A stretch of DNA of 47,050 nt from NCBI RefSeq assembly GCF_017312365.1, contig NZ_BLJI01000033.1:1-47050 (forward strand). Reading direction: 5' to 3'. The stretch comes from Chroococcus sp. FPU101 (GTDB taxonomy: Bacteria > Cyanobacteriota > Cyanobacteriia > Cyanobacteriales > Microcystaceae). Under the pieces are notes generated by a model. It saw only the letters and a list, made by a program, of their open reading frames with translations. It was not told the origin of the DNA and ran no database searches. The stretch's first letter is position 1; every line of letters begins with the position of its first letter. Made by a program: the position numbers and the translations under genes. Of the stretch, positions 7,524 through 16,106 are shown piece after piece.

Positions 7524-8654
7524 ATGAGAGTTTTATTGGTAGAGGACGATCTTGATACTTGTGACCTGTTGAAATCCTCGCTGACAGGGCAGGGATTTTT
7601 GGTGGATGTGGCAAACGATGGAGAAACCGCTAAGGAATTGCTCCAGCAGTTTACTTACGACCTGGCATTGTTAGATATAATGTTGCCCAAGTTGGATGGC
7701 ATCAGCATATGTCGTTGCTTGCGTCAGGCAGGAAACTCAATTCTGGTGGTGCTGTTAACGACGCGTTCTAGTATACCTGATAAACTGTTGGGTTTAGAAA
7801 GTGGTGCAGATGATTATGTCACTAAGCCGTTTCACATCCAGGAATTGGTTGCCCGCATCCAAGCTCTGGCAAGACGAAGCGCAACCACTTACTGTTCAAT
7901 GTTGACGTGCGATCGCCTTCGCCTTGATCCAACCTCACGTCAGGTCACCTATGATCAGCAATTACTCAAAGTTGGGCGCAAAGAATACTTAATTCTAGAA
8001 CTGCTGCTGCGCCATCCTCGTCGAGTGTTCAGTCGGAGCGATTTTATTGATCGCCTTTGGAGTTTAGATGAGGAAATTCCCACGGAGGCAACGATCAAGT
8101 CTCACATCCGTCGAATTCGTCGCAAACTCGAAGAAGTCGGTGCTTGGGACTTGATTGAGACGCTCTATGGTCAGGGTTATCGCCTTAATCCTGCTCGGGT
8201 TGATGCCTCGATAGCTCATCCCTTATCGGAAGCCAAGCTGGAACAGATCGACCAGGTGACAGCCCACGTTTGGCAACGGGCCTATTCAAAGAGCCTAAAT
8301 AAGATTTGCGAGTTGGAGCAGGCGATTGCGCTGTTACAAGCAGACAAGCTGGAAAAGTCAATGCGCGAACAAGCTATCTTTATCAGCCATAAATTAGCAG
8401 GATCATTGTACATTTTTGGTTTTGAAGTGGCGGCTCAATTGTTGCAAACCGTTGAAGACACGTTTCGGCAAGAGAGGATGCTACCGGCGATCGCTCCTCA
8501 ACTTCAGCATTGGCTGCAAATGGTACGACTAGAACTGGCTGGACAGCAAAGCTCGCTCGCCCAAATTCAAATAAATCCACTCCCTGCAATCTTTCCCACC
8601 GAGAAAATCGGTATCCAGGCATCAGTATCACCAACAGGCGGCACAGGCGGCTGA
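7524..8654 (+). CDS. Response regulator: REC - winged helix - HPt
   Basis: A 376-residue OmpR-type regulator with an added histidine-phosphotransfer domain. The receiver (1-115) has D8/D9, phosphoacceptor D51 (LALLDIMLPKLDG), T79/T80 and K101 (KPF). The winged helix (about 125-222) is complete (KEYLILELLLRHPRRVFSR, then TIKSHIRRIRRKLE and YGQGYRL). The HPt part (about 240-345) has candidate phospho-His H289 in ISHKLAGSLYIFG. Such proteins could both receive phosphate and relay it. No kinase is adjacent. No strong RBS precedes ATG 7524. Its stop is 44 bases from the end of the convergent marC pseudogene. Confidence 0.88.
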   Translation: MRVLLVEDDLDTCDLLKSSLTGQGFLVDVANDGETAKELLQQFTYDLALLDIMLPKLDGISICRCLRQAGNSILVVLLTTRSSIPDKLLGLESGADDYVTKPFHIQELVARIQALARRSATTYCSMLTCDRLRLDPTSRQVTYDQQLLKVGRKEYLILELLLRHPRRVFSRSDFIDRLWSLDEEIPTEATIKSHIRRIRRKLEEVGAWDLIETLYGQGYRLNPARVDASIAHPLSEAKLEQIDQVTAHVWQRAYSKSLNKICELEQAIALLQADKLEKSMREQAIFISHKLAGSLYIFGFEVAAQLLQTVEDTFRQERMLPAIAPQLQHWLQMVRLELAGQQSSLAQIQINPLPAIFPTEKIGIQASVSPTGGTGG

Positions 8655-8698
8655 ACGTAGTCAATTTTGTTTCAGTCGTGGCATGAGAAGCAAGGTCA

Positions 8699-9627
8699 TT
8701 AGCGAAGCTGTGGAGCGATCGTTTGGACGATAATTTGAGTGACTCCAACTACGATAAATTGCACCCCAATCGAGGCAACTAGTAAGCCTAAAATGCGAGT
8801 GGCAATGTTTAATCCAATCGCCCCGATCGCACCTTGCAGCCACCGACCTGATAACAAAATTGCACACACGATCGCAGAGATAAACACACACACTGCGGCT
8901 AATTCAATCAGTTAAAATCCACTGTTCTTAGACTCCACCTCATTTGCGTAAAGGATTACGTTGGCGATCACGCTGGGTCTCACCAGTAGAGGCATCGCCA
9001 GGGGAATCACAATCTTACGATAAACGGATTCAGCTTCTTGCCAAACAGTTTGATTGTCCTGCTCGATCACATTTTGGGAACTGCCTTTAATTTCACCAGT
9101 TACCAGATTAATTCCAATCAGAAGTAGGGGTTTGAGTAGCATCTGGACAATTTCTTACGCTCTTGTGATTTTTATGAACTGTACCAATTAAACCGTCTGA
9201 GCATCAGCCGCCTCAAACCCTTGAAACTGCGTTCCCGATCGCTGTACCAAACAGACCTTAGTTTTATTGGTACATTTTCCTCACCTCAAAATATTCTGAA
9301 TATTTAAGTCGTGAAACAATTACTATGACTGGGTTTTAGCCTTAGCGTAACTTTCTGTACGATTGCTACTCAATCCCCAAGTAGCAAAATTCCTCCGGCA
9401 ATTCGGAAGGCATCTAAAGTAATGCCAAAGAATTTGAGCAGGGCAGACCCAGTAAACAAAAACAGCAACAACAAACCCAGTACCGTGAGCGATAAGAGAA
9501 GCGATAATCGTTTCTGCACCGCTTTGCTTTCTTTTGCTGAGAAGCTGACAAATACAGGCAGTACCTCCAATGGATTGAGGAGTGCAAATAAACTGGCTGC
9601 AAATGTACTGAGAAGTCCCGTATTCAT
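8699..9627 (-). pseudogene. marC: marC-family membrane protein, broken by a MITE and a stop
   Basis: The N-terminal part (9627 down to 9379) reads MNTGLLSTFAASLFALLNPL ... RIAGGILLLL, typical MarC membrane helices; AAGGAAAG lies just before ATG 9627. A ~250-bp inverted-repeat insert follows. Removing 9122-9378 joins ...GGILLLL to IGINLVTGEIKGSSQ in the correct frame. The frame then runs to KNSGF and a TAA at 8912-8914, and continues in the same frame as LIELAAVCVFISA ... RILGLLVASIGVQFIV to 8699. It therefore has two lesions, one insertion and one nonsense codon. MarC proteins are multi-pass inner-membrane proteins of uncertain function. Confidence 0.88.
9127..9378. mobile_element. MITE-like insert in marC (GGGGwTTGAGTAGCA ends)
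   Basis: About 251 bp with related inverted ends: GGGGTTTGAGTAGCATC on the left and, read inward from 9378, GGGGATTGAGTAGCAATC; both sides also share TTACGCT about 28 bases in. The flanks carry AAGTAG at 9122-9127 and 9379-9384, a 5-6 bp target duplication. Excision with one duplication restores the marC frame, which independently confirms the boundaries. A shorter internal inverted repeat (TGTACCAAT) occurs between about 9180 and 9275. No coding capacity. Confidence 0.85.
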
Positions 9628-9698
9628 AGACTTTCCTTTATATAACATTCTAAACTAACTAGATATTAGTTCTGAGGTATAAAAGATTGCATTACTCC

Positions 9699-9968
9699 TT
9701 AGATCATTAACAGCACGACAATTAAAAATGCACTTAACGCCAACGAGATAAGAATAGCAATGTCCAGCCGACGACTGAGCAAGCCCAGAACAACAGCGAT
9801 CGCAATGGCTAATAAGACGACCCCAACGTAAACGAGTCGCTCTTCAGCGCGATTTATGAGTGGAGCGGCTGCTTGTTGGAATTGGGTTTGAGCCATCAAC
9901 CATGAGAGTTGGAGTAGTGTCATTATATTATATAGAATCCCTATCAACTTAGATTTAGAGATAGACAA
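9699..9968 (-). CDS. Small membrane protein of unknown function
   Basis: Up to 89 residues, with two membrane segments near the C-terminus (LVYVGVVLLAIAIAVVLGLL and AILISLALSAFLIVVLLMI) preceded by an amphipathic stretch (AQTQFQQAAAPLINRAEER). The start is uncertain: ATG 9968, ATG 9923 (MTLLQLSWLM) and ATG 9896 (MAQTQF) are all possible; a TATAATATAATG sequence just before 9923 could be a -10 element. It lies upstream of marC on the same strand. No family recognised. Confidence 0.6.
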   Translation of the reverse strand: MSISKSKLIGILYNIMTLLQLSWLMAQTQFQQAAAPLINRAEERLVYVGVVLLAIAIAVVLGLLSRRLDIAILISLALSAFLIVVLLMI

Positions 9969-9989
9969 AGATGGAGTTTAGTCTGCTGG

Positions 9990-10065
9990 GTTAAGCCACT
10001 TCCACGTCCAGAACTCTAGTTCTTTTGAGGAGAATCTTCAGGTTTCTAGCAAAACGTGGCTTAAC
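9990..10065. repeat. Inverted repeat GTTAAGCCAC / GTGGCTTAAC
   Basis: Ten-base perfect arms at 9990-9999 and 10056-10065, with an internal palindrome AGAACTCTAGTTCT near 10010. It lies between divergent genes (the small membrane protein on minus, NDH-2 on plus). It may be an operator or the ends of a very small insert; no duplicated flank was seen. Confidence 0.5.
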
Positions 10066-10232
10066 TACGACTTGTATTTTAATTTGGGTTTGTGCAAAAC
10101 TCGTAACTTTATTGTCGCCAGATTGCACCTTCGTTGCACTTTTTTAATTCAAAATAGAGGAAACCTTATCTAAGTAATTAGCTACTCTTTGCTTTTCTGA
10201 ATTTCTCATTGAGAACACTATCACCTTAGTCA

Positions 10233-11684
10233 ATGAATTCCATTACGAACCCTACAGTTATAGTCGGTGCCGGTTTTACGGGGCTTTTTACCGCACTCCA
10301 TTTGAGGCATCAACAATTTGTACAGTCGATCATTCTAATCGATGCACAGTCGCGATTTGTCTTTAAACCAATGCTGTATGAGTTTCTAACAGGCGAATTA
10401 CCAGAAGATACGGTTTGCCCAACCTATCAAGAGCTTTTGACTGGAAGTGATATTACATTTGAGCAAGATCGGGTGGTGGGAATTGACCTGAAACAAAAAC
10501 GGATCGATCTGGCATCTGGCAAGAATTACACCTTTTCTCACCTGGTTTTGGCAGTAGGAAGTAATCAGGGGTACCTGGGAACAACCGGGGCTGAGGAACA
10601 CGCCTATCCATTTCGCTCGCGCGAAGATGTTCTGGGGTTGAAACAGCAGATCCAGATTTGTTTGTTGAAAGCTAGTCAGACAACAGATGAACAGAAGCGT
10701 CGCTCATTGCTTACGTTTGCGATCGTTGGAGCGGGACCCACTGGGGTGGAGATGGCAGCAACCTTAGCCGATTTGTTGCCCAACTGGTATGCCAAACAGG
10801 GGGGAGATATCCATGAAATTCGGATTGTGTTGCTCAATCATGGCAAAGAGATTTTGCAAGGCGATGTGAATGCCTCCTTGAAAGAGATTGCATTACATTC
10901 ATTCCACACGCGAACCATTCCGGTTGAACTACGCATGGGGGTGAGTGTAAAAGCGGTGTCTGCCGATCAACTAGAGTTTCAGCCGGTTGACAGTTCGACG
11001 TTAGAAACACTATCTACTCATACTACTATCTGGACAGCGGGAACGACAGTCAACCCTCTACTCAAAAGTCTCGCGGCTCAAATTCCCGCCGATCATTTAG
11101 ATAAACATGGATTACCGTTGGTGACACCGACCCTGCAATTACTGGATTTTCCATCGGTATTTGCGGCTGGTGATTGTGCCGATGTTCAGGAACACCGCCA
11201 GCCTGCTTTAGCACAGGTTGCCTATCAACAGGGAGCCGCAATTGCCCACAACATCATTGCACTTCATAAAGGAAAACCATTACAGCCTGCCCATGTCTCG
11301 TTGCGCGGCACATTGATGAAATTGGGATTGGGCAATGGTGTTGCTAACCTGTTTGACAAAATGCAAATTGGCGGTAAGCCAGGGGATCTGATCCGCAGCG
11401 CAACCTATCTGGAGATGTTACCGACTCCGTTGCATAACTTTAAAGCAACAAAAGAATGGATTCAGGAGGAAACATTCCATCGTTATCACCGACTCAAAGT
11501 GGCAGAAGCGATTCCAAAACTCGTGCTAAGTCCTACAGAACGACGCGATCGCCCTTTAGTAAAGGCTTTAGCAATTGTGGCTCCGATCGCCTTCTTGATC
11601 GCGACAATTATTGGACTTCAAACGCCACCCAATGAGCAAATCCGTCCAACTCAACCCAATTCAACTCAACCGTCGTCTCCGTAA
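10233..11684 (+). CDS. Type II NADH dehydrogenase (NDH-2)
   Basis: A 483-residue FAD flavoprotein that passes electrons from NAD(P)H to quinone without pumping protons. The FAD dinucleotide fold is at the N-terminus (TVIVGAGFTGLFTALHLR, G12-x-G14-x2-G17). A second fold for the pyridine nucleotide follows near residue 162 (FAIVGAGPTGVEMAATLADL), and VFAAGDCADV near 310 closes the FAD site. Unusually, the C-terminus carries a membrane anchor (PLVKALAIVAPIAFLIATII), placing it at the membrane. It begins the oxidase run, 19 bases before the first DUF2231 gene, so it plausibly feeds the quinol pool used by the oxidase. Confidence 0.9.
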   Translation: MNSITNPTVIVGAGFTGLFTALHLRHQQFVQSIILIDAQSRFVFKPMLYEFLTGELPEDTVCPTYQELLTGSDITFEQDRVVGIDLKQKRIDLASGKNYTFSHLVLAVGSNQGYLGTTGAEEHAYPFRSREDVLGLKQQIQICLLKASQTTDEQKRRSLLTFAIVGAGPTGVEMAATLADLLPNWYAKQGGDIHEIRIVLLNHGKEILQGDVNASLKEIALHSFHTRTIPVELRMGVSVKAVSADQLEFQPVDSSTLETLSTHTTIWTAGTTVNPLLKSLAAQIPADHLDKHGLPLVTPTLQLLDFPSVFAAGDCADVQEHRQPALAQVAYQQGAAIAHNIIALHKGKPLQPAHVSLRGTLMKLGLGNGVANLFDKMQIGGKPGDLIRSATYLEMLPTPLHNFKATKEWIQEETFHRYHRLKVAEAIPKLVLSPTERRDRPLVKALAIVAPIAFLIATIIGLQTPPNEQIRPTQPNSTQPSSP

Positions 11685-11703
11685 CTAATCTCTAGGAAGT
11701 TTT

Positions 11704-12243
11704 ATGATTCTGCATCAGATTCTGCTTCAGTTAAATGAAAACGACCAAGACCTGCCGTTTAAGCTAAACGATCAAAATCTACCCTATCCAGACACCCTTC
11801 ATCCGATCATTGTTCACTTTGTGATTGGGATGGTGTTCCTTGCCTTTGTTTGCGATATTGCAGGCTACCTCAACCGTAACCATCGTTTGTTTGAGGTGAG
11901 TTGGTGGAATATGGTTGTGGCATCGGTTGCCGTGTTCTTTGCGGTCATTTTTGGGCAGTTTGAGGCGGCGTTGGCAGAGCCTTTTCCAGCCGCTGAACCC
12001 GTATTAGATTACCACACAATTAACGGTTGGTCGATCGCAGCAGTTTTGGTTGGACTGACCACATGGCGCGGCATTATTCGGAGACGTGATCCATTAAAGG
12101 TGCCAGTGGTCTATCTGGGAGCCGCCACGATTTTAATCTGTATGGTCACTCTCCAGATTTACCTGGGAAGTTTGGTGGACTGGGTGTACGGCATTCATAA
12201 CAGGATTGTGGTGCAGGCAACACGAGAGGGGCTGTTGAAATGA
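11704..12243 (+). CDS. DUF2231 membrane protein 1
   Basis: A 179-residue protein with about four membrane helices and the DUF2231 pattern of an early His-containing motif (LHPIIVHFVIGMVFLAFVCD) followed by conserved Trp and His further on. RBS AGGAAG lies before ATG 11704. Its stop overlaps the start of a second DUF2231 gene by 4 bases (ATGA), indicating coupled translation. DUF2231 pairs often sit beside cyanobacterial alternative oxidases. The His residues could bind heme or metal, but no function is established. Confidence 0.85.
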   Translation: MILHQILLQLNENDQDLPFKLNDQNLPYPDTLHPIIVHFVIGMVFLAFVCDIAGYLNRNHRLFEVSWWNMVVASVAVFFAVIFGQFEAALAEPFPAAEPVLDYHTINGWSIAAVLVGLTTWRGIIRRRDPLKVPVVYLGAATILICMVTLQIYLGSLVDWVYGIHNRIVVQATREGLLK

Positions 12244-12863
12244 ACCCAGAACTGATTGAACAGCTAGTCAAACAATTGGGGCTGGATTTGGGTGCTAATG
12301 GGCTACCCTACCGATTCCCGCTCCACCCAAACCTAGTGCATTTCACGCTGGGAATTTTCATTATTTCACTGATCTTCGATTTTGCAGGGGCGTTATTTCC
12401 CCTTGATCAACCCGTTCTGAAGATATTCCAAATTCCAGTTCGTCGCGCCAATTTCTTTGATGTTGCCTGGTATAACGCAATTGCGGGTTGTATCATCACA
12501 TTTTTTACCGTTACCGCTGGAATTTTCGAGATTCTGCTAGCACAACCGCCGGTTGATATGAAAAGTGACTGGGGACTAGAAGCAGGTACTACCATGCTGT
12601 TACATGGTGTGGGCGGGATTCTCTTGTTCACGATGATGGTGGGAATGACCATTTGGCGGGGCTGGCAACGGTTTCGCTTGCGTAAAAATCATCCCCGTCA
12701 GGTTCAATGGGGCTACCTGGCTGCGGCATTGTTTCTCATGGGGTATATGTTTGTACATGGCACCCTAGGAGCGCAATTAGGAGCGGAATTTGGGGTTCAT
12801 AATACAGCCGCAAAATTGATCCGCATGGGCGAAAATCCAAACCATATTTTGGGGGCGCGTTAG
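12240..12863 (+). CDS. DUF2231 membrane protein 2
   Basis: A 207-residue paralogue of the preceding protein, again with LHPNLVHFTLGIFIISLIFD near the N-terminus and four membrane helices. It starts inside the stop of the first copy (4-base overlap) and ends 14 bases before the subunit II gene. The two are likely to work as a heterodimer or with the oxidase complex in the membrane. Family membership is clear; a biochemical role is inference only. Confidence 0.85.
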   Translation: MNPELIEQLVKQLGLDLGANGLPYRFPLHPNLVHFTLGIFIISLIFDFAGALFPLDQPVLKIFQIPVRRANFFDVAWYNAIAGCIITFFTVTAGIFEILLAQPPVDMKSDWGLEAGTTMLLHGVGGILLFTMMVGMTIWRGWQRFRLRKNHPRQVQWGYLAAALFLMGYMFVHGTLGAQLGAEFGVHNTAAKLIRMGENPNHILGAR

Positions 12864-12877
12864 GGCGATCTGAAATT

Positions 12878-13756
12878 ATGCAAACGTTCAATTTGATCCT
12901 ATTAGCCATTTTTGCCGTAGCCATCATTTTTGGGAGTCACTGGCTGGGGCAACAAGCCTATAACTGGCTTCCCACACCTGCTACCGCCGAAGCAGATTAT
13001 GTGGGGCATTTATTTAGTTTTTTAGTTACCCTCGGCTCATTTGTTTTTCTGGGTGTCTTTGGAATGTTAATTTACTCCATTCTGTTTTACCGAGTGGGGA
13101 ATCGGGACACCAGCGATGCACCTCCAATTCGCGGCAATCTCAAAATAGAAGCAACCTGGACGCTCATTCCGTTCATTCTAGTCGTTTGGATTGCTAGTTA
13201 TAGTTTCTCCATTTATCAACGCATGAGTTTACTAGGTTCTCTACCGTCGGTTCATCTACATCCATTAGAAGCTCCCGCCCATGCTCAATCCAGCCCAACC
13301 GATGGACAACCTGAAGAGAAGATTGAAGTCGTAGCGAAACAATGGTCATGGACTTTTCGCTATCTTGATCGCAACGTTATTAGCCACGAACTTCATCTTC
13401 CTATCGATCGCCGCGCCCATCTTTTGTTGCAGTCTGAAGACGTGCTACACGGGTTTTATGTACCAAACTTTCGGATTAAACAAGATATTGTGCCAAACCG
13501 CACAATCGATTTTCGATTCAATCCCAACCGAGTCGGTAAATATACACTCTATGATTCCCAATTCAGTGGCACTTATTTCGCCGTGAACACCGCCAATGTG
13601 TATGTCGATACCCCTGAAGCCTATCAGCAGTGGTTAGCGGGAGCAGCGGCTCGACCCATCCTACCCCCTGCTCCCGCTAACGTTGAGCATAATCAACCGC
13701 CAGCCATTCCGCTCAGAAGTAATTGGCCCACCATCCAACCTCGTAACTTTCCTTGA
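12878..13756 (+). CDS. Oxidase subunit II lacking CuA (ARTO type)
   Basis: A 292-residue subunit II with two N-terminal membrane helices (about 4-22 and 46-71) and a periplasmic cupredoxin domain (151-245, from VVAKQWSWTFRY). The fold is retained, including H191 (HGFYVPNFRIKQDIVP), but the CuA loop reads YDSQFSGTYFAVN at 225-237. Both bridging Cys are replaced (Asp226 and Ser230), and the Glu, His and Met ligands are Gln228, Phe234 and Asn237. It therefore cannot hold CuA and should not accept electrons from cytochrome c in the usual way. This is the hallmark of the cyanobacterial alternative respiratory terminal oxidase, probably a quinol oxidase. Confidence 0.92.
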   Translation: MQTFNLILLAIFAVAIIFGSHWLGQQAYNWLPTPATAEADYVGHLFSFLVTLGSFVFLGVFGMLIYSILFYRVGNRDTSDAPPIRGNLKIEATWTLIPFILVVWIASYSFSIYQRMSLLGSLPSVHLHPLEAPAHAQSSPTDGQPEEKIEVVAKQWSWTFRYLDRNVISHELHLPIDRRAHLLLQSEDVLHGFYVPNFRIKQDIVPNRTIDFRFNPNRVGKYTLYDSQFSGTYFAVNTANVYVDTPEAYQQWLAGAAARPILPPAPANVEHNQPPAIPLRSNWPTIQPRNFP

Positions 13757-13798
13757 AATTCTCTCTATTTTGCACTCGCATCAGGATAATTCATTTGT

Positions 13799-15451
13799 AT
13801 GACAAACATTTCTACCTCTCACGCTGGTGAGCCAATTCAACCCCTACAGCCCAACTGGAAGCGTTACTTTAGTTTTAGTACTGATCATAAAGTGATTGGT
13901 GTGCAATACTTGGTGACTGCATTTTTCTTTTTTCTCATTGGTGGATTGCTTGCCATGATTGTGAGAGCAGAATTGCTGACTCCCCAACTCAATCTGGTTG
14001 ATCGCTCCCTCTACAACGGGCTGTTCACCATGCACGGAACGATCATGATCTTTCTCTGGATCTTTCCAGCAAATGCGGGACTTGCAAATTACCTGGTGCC
14101 GTTGATGATTGGGGCACAGGATGTGGCGTTCCCCCGGTTGAATGCGATCGCCTTCTGGCTGATCCCAGTGGTAGGGATCTTGCTGCTGTTCAGCTTTTTC
14201 CTACCCAGTGGGACTGCCCAGGCGGGTTGGTGGTCTTATCCTCCCGTGAGTGTCCAAAATCCGTCTGGTCAATTTGTGAATGGAGAATTTGTTTGGTTAT
14301 TAGCGGTTGCTATTTCTGGGGTATCATCCATCATGGGTGGAGTCAACTTCGTGACAACCATCCTCCAAATGCGTGCACCGGGCATGACCTTCTTTCGGAT
14401 GCCTGTTTACGTTTGGACTATCCTCAGTGCCCAGATGCTCCAACTGGTTTGTCTGCCTGCCTTGACTGGCGGCGCGGTCATGCTGCTGTTTGACCTAGCC
14501 TTTGGCACCACCTTTTTTGCCCCTTTCAAAGACGGCGATCCAGTGATTTACCAGCATTTGTTCTGGTTCTATTCTCACCCTGCTGTGTACGTGATGGCGT
14601 TGCCTGCCTTTGGCGTTTTTTCGGAAGTATTGCCCGTTTTTTCTCGCAAGCCGCTGTTTGGGTATCCATTTGTTGCCGTTTCTTCCCTTTTGATTGGCGT
14701 CATTAGCATCTTTGTGTGGGTGCATCATATGTTTGCGGGGGCAACTCCTGGCTGGATGCGAATGTTTTTCATGGCATCCACCATGCTGGTGTCAGTGCCA
14801 ACGGGCGTGAAAGTATTTGCCTGGGTTGCGACCGTCTGGCGAGGCAAGTTGCATCTCAAAGCTGCCATGCTATTTTCCCTTGGAGCGATTGCGATGTTTT
14901 TGTTTGCTGGGATTACGGGCATCATGCTGGCTTCTGTACCGTTCGATATTCATGTAAATAATACGTACTTCATCGTGGGGCATTTCCATTATGTGGTATT
15001 TGGAACGGTAACAATGGCAATTTTTTCCGGCATCTATTACTGGTTTCCCAAAATCACGGGACGGATGCTATCGGACAGTTGGGGGCAACTTCACTTCTGG
15101 TTGGCATTCATTGGGGCGAACTTAAATTTCTTCCCGATGCATCCCCTGGGATTACAGGGGATGGTGCGGCGCATCTCGTCCTACGACCCGCAATATACAG
15201 GTTGGAACGTGGTTGCAAGCCTAGGAGCCTTTTTGTTAGGGATGTCTACTCTTCCGTTTATTGTCAATGTAATTAGCTCCTGGATTCAGGGTTCTAGAGC
15301 GGGTGACAATCCCTGGAAGGCAACGGGGTTAGAGTGGATGACGACCTCACCACCGCCAGAGGAGAATTTTATTGAAATTCCCAAAATTCCTACCAAACCC
15401 TATGCCTATGGTGAAGCGCATCGGGTAACAAGTGATTCGTCTTCAATCTAA
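13799..15451 (+). CDS. Heme-copper oxidase subunit I, A2 type (ARTO)
   Basis: The 550-residue catalytic subunit reduces O2 to water and pumps protons, with twelve membrane helices. Ligands visible: H79 (FTMHGTIMIF) and H397 for low-spin heme, H260, H309 and H310 (VWVHHMF) for CuB, and H395 (VGHFHYVVFG) for the active-site heme. The cross-linked Tyr is Y264 in YSHPAVY (258-264). The D-channel Glu found in A1 enzymes (HPEVY) is Ala262, with the Tyr-Ser pair of A2-type enzymes just before. The K-channel Lys K338 (TGVKVF) is present. It lies 42 bases after subunit II; all key residues are intact. Confidence 0.95.
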   Translation: MTNISTSHAGEPIQPLQPNWKRYFSFSTDHKVIGVQYLVTAFFFFLIGGLLAMIVRAELLTPQLNLVDRSLYNGLFTMHGTIMIFLWIFPANAGLANYLVPLMIGAQDVAFPRLNAIAFWLIPVVGILLLFSFFLPSGTAQAGWWSYPPVSVQNPSGQFVNGEFVWLLAVAISGVSSIMGGVNFVTTILQMRAPGMTFFRMPVYVWTILSAQMLQLVCLPALTGGAVMLLFDLAFGTTFFAPFKDGDPVIYQHLFWFYSHPAVYVMALPAFGVFSEVLPVFSRKPLFGYPFVAVSSLLIGVISIFVWVHHMFAGATPGWMRMFFMASTMLVSVPTGVKVFAWVATVWRGKLHLKAAMLFSLGAIAMFLFAGITGIMLASVPFDIHVNNTYFIVGHFHYVVFGTVTMAIFSGIYYWFPKITGRMLSDSWGQLHFWLAFIGANLNFFPMHPLGLQGMVRRISSYDPQYTGWNVVASLGAFLLGMSTLPFIVNVISSWIQGSRAGDNPWKATGLEWMTTSPPPEENFIEIPKIPTKPYAYGEAHRVTSDSSSI

Positions 15452-15479
15452 GTCTGCTAAACTGCTCAGGAGTGGAAAA

Positions 15480-16076
15480 ATGGAAAGCCCGATCAATTCA
15501 AGATTGACACCAGAACCTAATCACCCACATCGTCGGGATAACTTGTCATTTGGATTTCCCATCTTTTTGATCTCAGAGAGCATCGTTTTTCTCAGCTTTT
15601 TTATCACCTACGGATTGCTGCGCTCACAAAATCCTAACTGGTTTCCACCAGGGATAACGGGGTTTGATATTCCCAGAGCGGCAATTAATACTGTGATTCT
15701 TGTTGCCAGTAGTGGGGTGATTATCCTGGCTGAACGCGCTCTCAGGGGTCGTAAGTTAGTTATGTTTCGTCGCCTCTGGTTGCTTACAGCACTGATGGGC
15801 GTAATTTTCTTGATTGGACAGGCTCTTGAATGGAGCAAAATGCCCTTTGGACTGGATGAGGGATTGGCAGGCTCAACCTTTTATTTGCTAACTGGGTTTC
15901 ATGGCTTGCATGTTCTCACTGGAGTGATTCTGTTAATGATTATGTATTTTCGATCGCTGGTTCCTGGTAACTACGATCGCGGTCATAAAGGAGTCAGTGC
16001 TGTCTCTTTGTTTTGGCATTTTGTTGATGTGATTTGGATTATTTTATTCATCATTCTTTATCTTTGGAGAGGGTAA
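15480..16076 (+). CDS. Oxidase subunit III (ARTO)
   Basis: A 198-residue short, five-helix subunit III: FGFPIFLISESIVFLSFF, then GITGFDIPRAAINTVILVAS, FHGLHVLTGVILLMIMYF and LFWHFVDVIWIILFIILYLW. The WHFVDVIWI motif is diagnostic. The frame is open from GTG 15432, overlapping subunit I, but AGGAG at 15468-15472 sits seven bases before ATG 15480 (MESPINSRL), so that start is preferred. It stabilises proton uptake in the complex and completes the subunit II-I-III set. Confidence 0.92.
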   Translation: MESPINSRLTPEPNHPHRRDNLSFGFPIFLISESIVFLSFFITYGLLRSQNPNWFPPGITGFDIPRAAINTVILVASSGVIILAERALRGRKLVMFRRLWLLTALMGVIFLIGQALEWSKMPFGLDEGLAGSTFYLLTGFHGLHVLTGVILLMIMYFRSLVPGNYDRGHKGVSAVSLFWHFVDVIWIILFIILYLWRG

Positions 16077-16106
16077 TCTCAAGGTTTTTTATAAGGAGAA
16101 AAATTT

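Noticed and set aside
8912-8914. Programmed stop readthrough in marC
   Set aside because: The same gene is also interrupted by a MITE, so decay is the simpler explanation.
12878-13756. An ordinary cytochrome c oxidase subunit II
   Set aside because: The CuA loop lacks both Cys and the other ligands, so an aa3-type cytochrome c oxidase reading does not fit.
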